Shown here in pieces: positions 1-10,385 of a DNA stretch of 64,000 nucleotides; within the stretch, counting starts at the first letter, position 1, and each line of letters starts with the position of its first letter. Source of the DNA: Gossypium raimondii (Eukaryota > Streptophyta > Magnoliopsida > Malvales > Malvaceae); the NCBI RefSeq assembly GCF_025698545.1, contig NC_068570.1:60221924-60285923 (forward strand). Direction: 5' to 3'. A model generated the notes under the pieces. That model did not search any database. It was not told the DNA's origin and saw only the letters and a program-made list of their open reading frames with translations. The position numbers and the translations under genes were made by a program.

Positions 1-1505
1 ACAAGTGGAGAGTTATATGGCGGAAGAAAGAGGGAAGAGACGCCAACTGCTTCAAAAATATATTGATATCTGCTCTGCTTCTAAGGTACCGTAAACGTTA
101 TTTACTATTTAGTTGCATTGATTTTTTCGAAGGAAATTTTGACGGTTAAAATTTTCTATTAGTCCCTGTACTTTTTGAAATGGTCGATTATAGTCCCTGT
201 GTCAATTCTTAATCCTTTACTTTTTGAATTTTGAAGTTTTAGTCCAAACCTATAGGGTGAATTTAAGAGGCCGGCAGGGAGTTTGGCCCCTCCAATGACT
301 TTTTGAATTTTGAAGTTTTAGTCCAAACCTATAGGGTGAATTTAAGAGGCCGGCAGGGACCTTGGCCCCTCCAATGAAAAATTATCTGTTTAGTCCTCTC
401 TAAAATAATAAAAATATAAATTAATATATGGTAAAAATTGACTGTCTCACAAATGAAAAAAAAATCCTTTTTAGTCCCTTAAAAAGGCTAAAATTATAAA
501 TTAATAAATGATAAAATTACTTTTTAATCTCTCAAAAATTTATACTAAATTTCGTCTCCCTTAAAAGAATTTTTTGATTCACCCCTGCCAACTCAAACAT
601 AAGCAATTAAATTCAATTACTAGTCATGTTCTATGCGTACAATCGTAGATTTGATTCATATTCTCTAATCGGATCATTCAAAAGCCCCTATACTTTTCGA
701 ATTTTGAAATTTTAATCTTAATGCAAATGACTATTGTCAATCCATTAACTGAATTTGTAAAAAGTAATATGTAGAAATAATAAACTGACAGGACATTATA
801 CATATGATAATTTGTTTAGCGTGTCAGATTTTGGAAATAGCGGAACTTAAATTAGTTAATTTAACAATTATCATTTAGTGAATTTTAAATTTTGAAAAAT
901 ATAGGGACAAAATTTGATCAAATTAAAGTATAAGACTAAATCTATGATTTCTGTAAAGTACAGGGAGTAATAGCAGAATTTAACCAAAACCTAACAGATT
1001 ATAGACCAATTGATTTTATTTATAACAGGTTAAGGTAGATACGATGCTTGTTGAAAGTGATATGGTTGCAAAAGCCATATTAGATCTAATACCTATTCTA
1101 AACATTACAAAGCTAGTGGTTGGAGCCTCCAACTCCAACTTCACAACTTCAAGGTAATCTCACACACACACACTTCTATATATTCTTAGAACCCTTTTCT
1201 ATGTTCTGTTTCTCTGTCTTTATCGTTGTCTTGTTTTGATGGGGTGTTTTAGGAAAGTAAAGTCAAGGAGAGGTGTTCGGATAGCTCATCAAATATTAGA
1301 GACTGCACCAAATACTTGCCAGGTCAAGGTCATATGTGAAGGAAAAGACGCGACTGCCCAAATGCTCGAATTGCCGTTGCCCTCACCATTGCCCTCACAA
1401 TCTCCAGCAGCCAATGAAGACCAGTTCAAGGTGTTGCCGGAAGCTGATGATGATCGCCGTAATGATTCGTTTGCGTGCATGTGTTTCAGACCCACCAAGT
1501 TCTAA
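1..1505 (+). CDS. Universal-stress-protein-like (USP/UspA) gene, 3' part
   Basis: This is the 3' part of a gene that begins left of the window. Three exons join in frame: about 2-85, 1029-1153 and 1253-1505. The introns are GT-AG, and the last codon before the stop is Phe. The protein reads QVESYMAEERGKRRQLLQKY, then VDTMLVESDMVAKAILDLI, then the strand-turn-helix segment ITKLVVGASNSNF, and later IAHQILETAPNTCQVKVICEGK. This pattern fits the C-terminal half of the USP/adenine-nucleotide alpha-hydrolase-like fold found in plant USP proteins and at the N terminus of PUB33-type U-box kinases. There is no kinase or U-box after it. A Pro/Ser-rich tail and the end ACMCFRPTKF close the protein, so it is likely a stand-alone USP-like protein. 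Its ligand is unknown. The first intron is swollen by a repeat. Confidence 0.7.
144..985. repeat. MITE-like inverted-repeat element in intron 1 of the USP-like gene
   Basis: The two ends are imperfect inverted repeats: GGTTAAAATTTTCTATTAGT at the left matches the reverse complement of the right end, which runs through ...AGTCCCTGTACTTT. Related sequence lies in OPT intron 3 (about 11526-11950) and at about 41975-42290. They share a core that reads roughly CATGTACTATGTGCACGG. No coding capacity is visible. I could not find a convincing target-site duplication. Confidence 0.5.
220..377. repeat. 79-bp tandem duplication
   Basis: Two adjacent copies (220-298 and 299-377) start CTTTTTGAATTTTGAAGTTT and contain AGAGGCCGGCAGGGA followed by TTGGCCCCTCCAATGA. 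They are nearly identical apart from a few bases after GCAGGGA. The pair lies inside the intronic MITE-like element, so it arose by local duplication after that element inserted. Confidence 0.9.
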
Positions 1506-1870
1506 GAATTTCTTCATTAGCATTATGAAACACAGTACTAAACAAGCTCCACTGTATGTCCCATTATTTCTCTCATGATTGTTACAATTTTATTACCAGA
1601 TATGGTTTTGGAGTTCATACATGAATGTTCTGGTCTGTCGTGCTACATTGCTCTCTGTTTGAAATCATATATTAATTCATGAAATAATTACGAAATGCAG
1701 ATTCAAATTTGTTAAATAGGTAGCAACAACAGACATAATTTTCTCCATGTAATGTTTCCATCAAGAAGAAACTTTCAGCCTCGGATTACTGACAACCATT
1801 GAGATGTTCATAATAATTCTTCCTGTTAAAAAGAAACAAATTCGGTTCTGCGATTTAATACCGACAACCG

Positions 1871-3680
1871 CTAAAAGAAATCAAACTCGAGATAATTGTC
1901 TGAACCTTTCTGATTATAAGCAGCTGCATTGACAGCAACCTTTTCACTTGTTGATGCCGGTGAAGCTGGAACTCGTTCAAGCTCGACTGGCTTTGGAATC
2001 TCAGGTGGAGTAGCACAACGAATCAATGCCCAATTCACACCTTCGAAGAAAGGATGTTGTTTAATCTCGGTTGCACCTCGCTTATAAGCCAATCTATGTT
2101 GTGGTTCCTTTACGAGTAGTCCTCGTATGAGGTCCCTTGCTGCGAAACTCACAATGGGTGATTCTGGAAACCGAAGAGGTTGTCCTACGACATTGAACAA
2201 TGTTGCTCGGTTCCCGGATCCCTTGAAAGGAGTTTTACCAAACAAGAGTTCATAGAGGAAGATTCCAAAAGTCCACCAATCAACAGCACTTCCATGGCCT
2301 TCACCTTTGATGATCTCTGGAGCCAAGTACTCGTGTGTCCCAACAAATGACATTGAACGTGCATCAGTTGGCTCTGCTATTAGCTCAGGTAAAGGACTCA
2401 CTTGGTTTCCGACTTCGTTTTTCAGCTTCCGGTCTTTCCTGGACTTGCTAGAAAAGAGACGGGGAGAAAAGCATGTTGTTGGAACAACACAAGCTGGTTG
2501 AATGCATGAAGGTTCGATGCAAGCAGGCTGAACACAATAAACAGGGTTCTTCCTTAACGGCTCTGATTCGAGAGAGGACGTTTTGACAAGAGTCGGACTA
2601 ACAGTACAACGAAGGGAAAGATCGAAATCAGAAAGCATTATATGACCATCTTCTCTTACAAGAACATTTTCGGGTTTAAGGTCACGATAGATAATCCCAA
2701 GCATGTGAAGATATTCTAGTGCTAGCAAGACCTCTGCTACATAAAACCTGCAAAATAGCATACAAGAGTTTCAAATATCAGCATATATGTTTCAAAAAAT
2801 CAGAAACTGTGGCATTTTCGGTTTATTTGTTATACTTTACTGCTTGTTCCGGAAAATGTTTCCCTGGTTGCTTCTGCCTAAGGGTGTGCAAATCTCCACC
2901 GGGACAGAACTCCATTACCAAACACGAGAACTTCTCCGTTTCAAAATGCGTGTAAAGCGTAGGAAGGAACGGATGATCAAGAGATTGCAGTATCTCTCTT
3001 TCTGTTTGAGCTCGAAGCAGCTTTTTACGACTTGCTAAAGATGCTTTGTCCATAACTTTCATTGCAAAATAACACTTTGTTCCACTCAACTCTGATAGAT
3101 AGACACTCCCAATGTCGCCACAACCTAACCTCTTTAGTAGTCTAAAATGGCTTAAACCAAGAATCCCATCTTTTGCCCTAACAGCTTGGATAGCTTCCCA
3201 TCTCAAATCGTTCGCTTTATGAGGCTTATTGATACTACTACTAAAGCTGCTACACGAGCTTTCATCGCTCACATCACTGCTTGTACTGCCTCTACATATG
3301 CTGCTCTTGCCACTCTCAACATAATCAAGACGGTCACTGATCTTGGCAAGACTACTAGTCCCGTCGCTAACTTTGGCAGACACCAAGCTGCTTTTAACAC
3401 TTCCATATTCCGATGTTTTCTTTTCTTGATCAACAGAGATTTCGGGTGAATCTCTAGTCTCGTAAATGGATGAATCTACTCCACTCGATGCTTTTTTAAG
3501 ACATGAAACCAATGAACTTGATTCCAACTTATTAGTTAAAGATTCAACAGAACCATTTTGATCTAAAATCAGTGACCTTTTCTTTTCGGAAGCCTCTCCC
3601 ACAACTTGTTTCGATGTAGTCCCTACCGATTCGAGAGTAGCCAGCTCGGATTTGCTTGTCTTGGAAACCTTTGAGGCCAT
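1871..3680 (-). CDS. D6PKL: AGC VIIIa protein kinase, D6PK-like
   Basis: Two exons, 3680-2836 and 2747-1871, join in frame (EQAVK|FYVAEV) to give 573 residues. Exon 1 holds a Ser-rich N-terminal region, the glycine loop [12 protein letters not shown] and the ATP lysine in YFAMKVMDK. Exon 2 holds the catalytic loop YRDLKPEN, then DFD in place of DFG, which is the hallmark of plant AGC VIII kinases. An insertion follows with Cys/Pro repeats and a basic stretch ([11 protein letters not shown]), as in the membrane-targeting middle domain of D6PK. Next come [11 protein letters not shown] and the C-terminal FxxF-type end LEFDFF, a likely PDK1 docking site. D6PKs phosphorylate PIN auxin exporters at the plasma membrane. 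The start ATG at 3680 gives [10 protein letters not shown]. The kinase class is clear; the exact paralogue is not. Confidence 0.93.
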
Positions 3681-4770
3681 TAGCAACGAGGTTCAAATCT
3701 CACAAATACATAGTCCAAAAATCATTACAAACAGCACCATATCTCCATCTGAAGTCCAACATAGCTGCTTCCTCTAACTCCAACCAAAAGCTAATCATAC
3801 AAAGCAGACAAAATTATCATAAGAACAACTCATCATGATTCACTGAGGTCTGAGGTCAGCTAATATAACTAGTGGTAAAAGTACCATGGAGGCCCTTGTG
3901 CTAGGAGTGAGATTGCATTTTGCCCCCTCTACTAAAAAAATGGGCATATTGATCCTTGTACATTAAAGTAAAGAGAAAATTGATACATCATTTAAAATTT
4001 CATTCAGCCACGCTAGTTTTTAGCACTAAAAATAGATAAAACTTTGACCACAAATGACTAGTTTGAGACTAATTTGTCCAATTTTTATTGGGTAAAGGAA
4101 GCAAAATGCAATACAAGGGCCTCTATGTACTTTTACCTATAACTAGCTGAACTACAATGGGAAAAGAATCCTAGAAGCATATTTGAATTACAAATACTAG
4201 AAATATCTTAAAAATTGAAACAAATTTCTCACCTAAAGAGAGAAAATTAGCCATTAGAACACTTTTTTTGCGTGTGTCAGATGGAGAAATCCCAGTAAAT
4301 ACAAAAGAATCAATCATAAAACAGCATGCAAGGTTCTTCCATTTACATATGCAAATTTTTATTCAAAAAAAAATACAAACTTTCCCCCCAAAAGAGATAT
4401 CCCAAAACAGTGAAACATTTGAGTGAAACCAGATCTCCATCAATGATAAAAAAGAGTAAGAGTTTTAAGTAAAAACCCAAGACAGATCCAAAGCTAAAAA
4501 GAAAAACCCAATCACTGAAAACCAAGATAATAGGAGAGAAACTACTAGTATTAAGCAAAGATCAGTAAAAACGCCATTAAAGCTAAAAAAAAGGTAAGAG
4601 AAGAGAGAGAGAGAGAAAGAGAGTACCAATGAAATGAAATTATGAGATGACCGTGGAATTGGGAAGGTTAAGGGAACGAGAGATTTGGGTTAAAGGAGAA
4701 AGCAAAGGACTGTAGAAGAAGAAAGAGAGATGTTTGGGTAGCTTCTTAAACAGTTACAGCCGCACCCACC
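3681..4770 (-). other. Probable 5' leader and leader intron of the kinase gene
   Basis: The interval between the kinase ATG and a good TATA box has no open coding sequence. On the minus strand a possible splice donor (ATTG|GTACTC) lies near 4626 and a possible acceptor (CTTCAG) near 3750. A leader intron is therefore likely. It would contain the MITE at 3874-4137. This is inference from splice-like sites only. Confidence 0.4.
3874..4137. mobile_element. MITE, Mutator-like by target duplication
   Basis: The ends are inverted repeats (GGTAAAAGTACCATGGAGGC at the left; its near reverse complement, ...CTATGTACTTTTACC, at the right). The flanks are a perfect 9-bp direct repeat TATAACTAG (3864-3872 and 4138-4146), with one base between the left repeat and the left end. 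Duplications of 9-10 bp point to the Mutator superfamily. It is non-coding, 264 bp long, and a relative of the element at 43184-43527. Confidence 0.75.
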
Positions 4771-4794
4771 ACCACTCAGTTGAGTTGAGTTTGG

Positions 4795-4806
4795 CCTTTT
4801 ATAAAG
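4795..4806 (-). promoter_or_regulatory. TATA box of the kinase gene
   Basis: On the minus strand the sequence is CTTTATAAAAGG, a strong plant TATA box. Transcription would then start near 4765-4775, about 1.1 kb upstream of the ATG, leaving room for a leader with an intron. CT-rich stretches near 4600 and 4820 are typical of plant leaders and core promoters. Confidence 0.6.
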
Positions 4807-4924
4807 AGAGAGAACATAACAAAATGGAAGCTTGAGATATATAGTGAGAGAAAGGGTGTTTTTCTTATGAGTGTTTACAAATTCCAAATGGACCGGCCTT
4901 CATTGGATACAAAACCTATTAATA

Positions 4925-5603
4925 ACTATAGGGTCATCAAACTATCAATATGTTTACGTTTTGGTCCTGTAACTTTAAAAAGTTATAAAATAGTCACTAA
5001 ATTATTCGAAAGTTTTTATTTAAGTGATTAGGTTGTTAAGCTTTTTTAAGGGTAAACTATAATAGAATTCATCCAACTTTTTTTTTGTTACTCAACTATA
5101 AAAAGTTACAAAATGGTCCCCCAACTATTCAATTTTATTTTTTTTGGTCACTACTTAGCTAATGTAAAAATAGAAACACCCAAAAATTCAAGGTAGTTTA
5201 CCCTTTTTTGAAAGTCCGACTAGTGAGTTCTAAGCAACGGTTTGTCAATTGGTATGATGGATTAGTACCCATCAACCGGTAGAAAAACATATCTTAGGTT
5301 CAAGTCAATCTAAAGCCAATGTCAAAAATCGAAGTAGAAAATTGTTTCAGTCTTAGTTTCGTAGATCCATGACATTCAAAGTTGTTTCAAGAAAAAACTA
5401 AATTGTAGAAACTAAGAGGAATGATAACTTTTTGTTGGTGGAGGCGGTTCGAACAAAGAACCCCACACAACAATAATTTTAATGGCTTAGTGACTTAAAT
5501 AAAATTTTTCGAATAATTCAATGATCATTTTGTAACTTTTTGAAATCGAATGACCAAAACATAAATTTACTAATAGTTTAGTGACATTAAGCGTAGCTTG
5601 CCC
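4925..5603. repeat. Inverted-repeat element with a second element nested inside
   Basis: The outer arms (about 4925-5045 and 5480-5603) are inverted repeats of the very common motif 'GTTTACGTTTTGGTC...AAAGTTATAAAATAGTCAC'. Between them, about 5050-5195 begins GGGTAAACTATAAT and ends TAGTTTACCC, so it is a second, shorter inverted-repeat element. The stretch after it (about 5240-5330) has a weak tRNA-like pair of boxes (TCAATTGGTATG and AGGTTCAAGTC). No coding sequence is seen. Confidence 0.55.
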
Positions 5604-6112
5604 TAATAATTATAAAATGCTAAAGAATTTTGATAAGATGGTTGAATTTTTTTAAGTGATATTATTATTCAAGTAAATTAATATCAAGATATATAAAAAA
5701 TACTGAAATTTAATTTAAATATATAATTTTACATGCTATAAAATAAAATTGTATCATCATTACCTCAATTTTTTTAAAATAAAAGCTTAGCAAACTTCAT
5801 ATAAATGTTTTTTTTCAATTAATAAGCTCAATCATGGTATGTAATGATGAATATAAATTATTGAAAACTTCTTTTAAAAAAGTAAGATAAAATATGTATT
5901 ATTTTATGATTTTGGAAATTTTAATACATAAAAATAATAATCTCATATGTAGGACCAAAATAAACAAAATATGATTGGCAGCCACCAACACATAAATTAA
6001 TGATCTGGTAAGAAATTAATTAAGCATAAATGAGAAAAATTTTAATTAATTTACTCTCCCACCTTTTCAAATATAAATTGATATTTATGGTGACATTGAA
6101 GATTGTTGATCC

Positions 6113-6515
6113 TAGGAGTGTTCAATCGGTTAAGAGACCTAAATTATCATTAATTGAATTAATCAACTCTTTTAAACCCTTAATCGTTAATTAAACTAAT
6201 TTTTTTAAAAAATTAATCGAACTAAATTTTTTCGGTTAATTTGGTCGGTTAACGGAATTAACCGAAATTTATATTTTTTTATTTTTGGACCGATTAATTT
6301 ATATTTCCAAAAAATTAACCAAACCGACTAAATTATTTATTAAATTTGATTAATTCGGTTAACTGACCAATTTCGAATCAAATTAACCGTTAACTGAACT
6401 TCCAAAAAATTATTAACCAACCCCCGACCGAATTAATTCGGTTAACCAACCGATTAATCGAATTCGATCGGTTAACTGAATTAATTTGATTTTACCCGAA
6501 ATTTGCACACCCCTG
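6113..6515. mobile_element. hAT-like MITE
   Basis: The element starts TAGGAGTGTTCAATCGGTTA and ends TTTGCACACCCCTG. Flanks are GTTGATCC and ATTGATCC, an 8-bp duplication with one mismatch, as expected of hAT elements. The interior is made of repeated CGGTTAAT/ATTAACCG units and can fold on itself. It is 403 bp and non-coding. Confidence 0.65.
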
Positions 6516-6646
6516 ATTGATCCCCTAAATTGGGTATTTTATTAAGAGTAAAACCATGCAAATTAATAAAAGAAAAGTAGATATGAAAATCAATTAATTA
6601 GTACAAGTTAAGGGTAGGTAAGAGTCAAAATGATTTTTATTTAATT

Positions 6647-7022
6647 TTTTAAAAAAATTAGATAAATATTAAATTTATATATGAATTTTGGTTCAATGTG
6701 TAATTTGAGATATAAATTTTTGTTTGATTGAAATTTGAATTGTGGTTCATGTATATATATATACATGAAACTTTAATTTTAATTCAATTGTACACATTCA
6801 AGAAAATAACTTTATACATTTACTTTCATATCGGATTAATATAATTGTTTGAGTATAAAATATATCAACATAAAATTGTGCTAATTCGATAACGTTGATA
6901 GTGATTTGTGAAAATTGAATCAAATCAGAATTTCATGTATAAAATCTAACAAAATAAAAGTTTGTGTATGATATTACACATTGGATCAAGTTCATGTATA
7001 ATTTTGATATTTATCTCTTTTA
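6647..7022. repeat. MITE-like inverted-repeat element
   Basis: The left end (GATAAATATTAAATTTATAT, then TTTTGGTTCAATGTGTAAT) is the imperfect reverse complement of the right end (ACACATTGGATCAAGTTCAT, then TTGATATTTATCTC). The interior is AT-rich and non-coding. A second copy follows directly at 7027-7920, and a third lies at about 58647-58915. Confidence 0.55.
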
Positions 7023-7026
7023 AAAA

Positions 7027-7920
7027 TGAGATAAATCTTAAAACCATACATGAACTTTGGTTCAATGTGTCACGGGGCTAGACCTTTAGTCTTGCAAATT
7101 GTACGACCTTATGCGATTTCTTAGCTTCAAATCTGCCTAAGTCAACTTAACCCTCAAATTTGAGAATTCTCTTGGAAATTTTCTAAGGCACAAAAAAATA
7201 TAGCGGAAGTAACTCGAAACGAAAAGAGCAACAAAAGTGTTGAAAAACCACAAGAAAGCAATGCACACAAAGTGTTTGAGTAAATGCTCTCAATATATTA
7301 TTAACTCAATAATAATTGGATATAATGGGATGATTACAAATGAAGGGAGAAGCCTCTATTTATAGTTGAGTTCTCCCAAAATCGACAGTATAAATTGAGT
7401 TACATCACGGTCAATATTAGAGCCTATCTACAATTGATTTGCCCTTTTTGCCCTGGTAACTCTAGTTTGACTGAAGTGTTTCACCGGGCTACCAATGTTT
7501 CAAGTAGATGGGTTTCTCCATAGGCTCAACAAACCGGGTCAGTTCATGTGGGTCAAATGAACCCCATTTAATAAGTTGACCTCTATAGAGTATTTTGTGC
7601 GCAATAGTCACGAGCTTTGATCCACAGCCCGTGACATAATGTTATATATAAACTTTGATTTTGTGCAACTTTACACAAACCATTTTGATTTATTCAATTT
7701 TTATAAAACAACTAACATCATTATCGATAAAACATCATTTTATGTTTACATATTACATACACAAATATTTATATTTATCCACTATAAAAAATAAATTGAT
7801 ATATTCATTCTTTAAATATATACAATTGAATCAAAATCAAAACTTAACGTGTATAATTACACAAAACCAAAGTTCATATATTAAATTACATATTACATCA
7901 AACTTCAATATTTATCTTTT
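7027..7920. repeat. Second copy of the same MITE-like element, split by an LTR
   Basis: The left end GAGATAAATCTTAAAACCAT and the right end CATCAAACTTCAATATTTAT match the ends of the element just before it. The solo LTR at 7068-7636 sits about 40 bp inside the left end, so the MITE is older than the LTR. Non-coding. Confidence 0.5.
7068..7636 (-). mobile_element. Solo LTR of an LTR retrotransposon (fossil)
   Basis: The 569-bp unit starts TGTCACGGG and ends CCCGTGACA, a perfect 9-bp terminal inverted repeat with TG...CA ends. The flanks are CAATG and TAATG, a 5-bp target duplication with one mismatch. On the minus strand it contains CTATAAATAGAGGC, a good promoter TATA, which sets its orientation. 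No internal region is present, so it is a relic left by LTR-LTR recombination. The family is not assigned. The single mismatch in the target duplication suggests moderate age. Confidence 0.7.
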
Positions 7921-8214
7921 TTTAAATTACAAAATTTTAAATTAATTTAATGTGACACTTTAAATTTAAAGTTCAATGCTACCCCTATAATGTAATTTAA
8001 AATTTGGGTTGAGCCATAGAAATTAGAAGTGAAGGTGATCCATTGATTTAGGGAGGCAATAGTAGTGGTAGGTAGGGTTTTCCATATATTTATGAAGAAA
8101 AGTATAAATAATAATACTTTTTTCTTCTCATCCTAAATATATCTACCAATCCTCAACACTCAATTCATAAATATTATATATTTACATATATAACTTCATT
8201 AATAACTCTACACA

Positions 8215-8890
8215 ATTTAAATTTGGTCACTTAATTATAAAAATTTATAAAATCATCACCTAAATTTTTAAATTTTGTTTTTTGTCACTGGCCGAGTAAT
8301 GGTGACAACTTTTAAAATTAGCTTAGTAGCAACTTTAACCCTCAACATTTATACATTGCATCAATTTAGTTTTGATTCTGAAAAATCTAACCCTCAACAT
8401 TTATAGATTGGATAATTTGAAAATTTTTTTACAGTTTTGTTTTTCTCTGTGACCCTTTCACGTAAAAAGGTAAAAAAATTATCAGTTAAATTTGATTGAA
8501 AATGTACAAACAAAAATAGAAACACCAAAAATCCAAGATAATAAATTTTATTTTTCTCGTTCTTTTAAAAGTAATCTTCAATGTCACAAAGAAAAGCAAA
8601 AAAAATGCATGTGTAAATGTTAAGGGTTAAATTTTTTATTGGATTCAAGAATAAATTGAAATAATTTATAAGTGTTGAGGATTAAAGTTGCTATTATACC
8701 AACTGTTAAAAGTTATCAGTGCTTTAGCCAACTGGTGATAAAATAAAATAGTTTGGTGACCATTTTGTAACTTTTCATAGTTAGGTAATAAAAAAAAGTA
8801 ATAATTGGGTGACATTTTATAACTTTTCATAATTAAATAACCAAAAAATTGTTAATAGTTGGATGACTAGTAATGCAATTTACCCTTTTA
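8215..8890. repeat. Long inverted-repeat (MITE-like) element
   Basis: Both ends carry the 'TTGGTCACTTAATTATAAAA...' type of sequence in opposite orientations. The interior repeats AACCCTCAACATTTATA on one arm and its complement on the other, so most of the element can fold into one hairpin. A close relative lies at 47490-48190. No coding sequence is seen. Confidence 0.55.
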
Positions 8891-10385
8891 GCTTTGATTG
8901 ATGCGGCCAAGCATATGATTTGAATCACAAAAACCAAAGATTTTGATTGATGCAAAACGATATATGTTGGATTGTAGCTGAGATTTTTTAAATAGGTTTA
9001 GATATTTTTAAATCTTAGATTTAGTGATAAATTAAGAAAGGGTTTTCCATTTTGATATTTTATGTTAATTTTATCAATCATATCGTTATTTTAAAATTGA
9101 AATTTCCTAAAATATTTAAAAGAAAAAGAAAAGAAAAGAAAAGAATAAATTAATAATAAATACAAATAAATATAAATATTTATTTTATAAATTATAACGA
9201 TAAAATTAAAGTTAAAATATGGCAACGTCCTTGTCTTCTTCAGATATTTGGAATTTAATTCATGTATTTTTATTTTCAAGAATTTAATTTATCTACTTTT
9301 TAAATTTTAAATTTCAATTGCAATTATCAACATTGTTAATTTTTTTATTAAATTTGTTGGTGTGACATTTTGAAATGATAATAAAAATTCACTTTGTGGC
9401 AACGTAATTTAAAAATTACGTAATGAATCTAAATTTAGTAAAATAATTTTAACAAGAATAAAATATAAAATTAAATTCTAAAATTATAGATTTATTAAAT
9501 TGGTAGTAATTTCTTAAAAAAGATGTTAAGATAAGATAGAGGGGAGAATAGTTGGAATTGGTTGGAGGTCCCAAAGGAAAATCTTATTTATTATATAAGA
9601 AGGAAGTTGGTAATGAATTCATTACAAATGCAATATGAGCCATAATAAGTTAGATTTATGTGAATAACATCCCCATCTCTCTACTATTTTATTAAATATA
9701 TGATGCCCACTTCTTTTCTTAAATAAATTCGGATTAAATTATTGTCGGTTGTGAAAGTGAACCTATTGTCCACATAAATTGAAAATTCTCATTCGCTTTT
9801 ATTTCTTTTCGTGAAATAATTTTGATCATTACTGAATCTATAAACCAAAATCTAAACAATTTTCTTATCTTATCTTTAATATTAGCCCCAGTGTTGACTT
9901 GGATTTAAAGTATGTTCTACTTGTCAATAGGTATTGATTCACTGTATCGATTGTCGAATTGTCGCTTGGTACTCTCTAGCTAGACTTTTTTTAAAAAAAA
10001 AATTAACAGCTCAATGACTTAATTAAAATTTTCAAATAATTTAATAATTTAAATAAAAACTTTTGTGATTATTTTGTAACCTTTGAAATTGAAGGACTAA
10101 AGCGTAAACTTAAATCGGGTGTAATTTGCCTAAACATTAATACAACATGTATTATGAGATGGGATAGTAAAACAAAGAGAGTACAAGGCAGGCGGCCGCG
10201 ACCATCCTTTGCATTTGGCATGCATGCATAATTGTCTTCATTTATAATTATAGCCATAGGACATGTAAATCTGTTTCCTCCGCCGATTATGGAAACGATA
10301 CCATCACAATAATACAGACATATATATATATATTAAACCTTGGGTTAGGTACCCATTTCTGTTGCTAATTCAGTCTGTCAGAGGC

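Larger units (their letters stand above)
4890..9596. other. Gene-free repeat block between the kinase and OPT copy 1
   Basis: Apart from the elements listed separately I see no exon-like sequence. The rest is AT-rich DNA with inverted-repeat remnants (for example about 9240-9490). Open frames here are short and AT-driven. Confidence 0.6.

Noticed and set aside
7655-7945. 96-codon open frame
   Set aside because: It lies in the AT-rich interior of a MITE-like element, and its composition (Ile, Tyr, Asn, Lys) is that of AT-rich noise.
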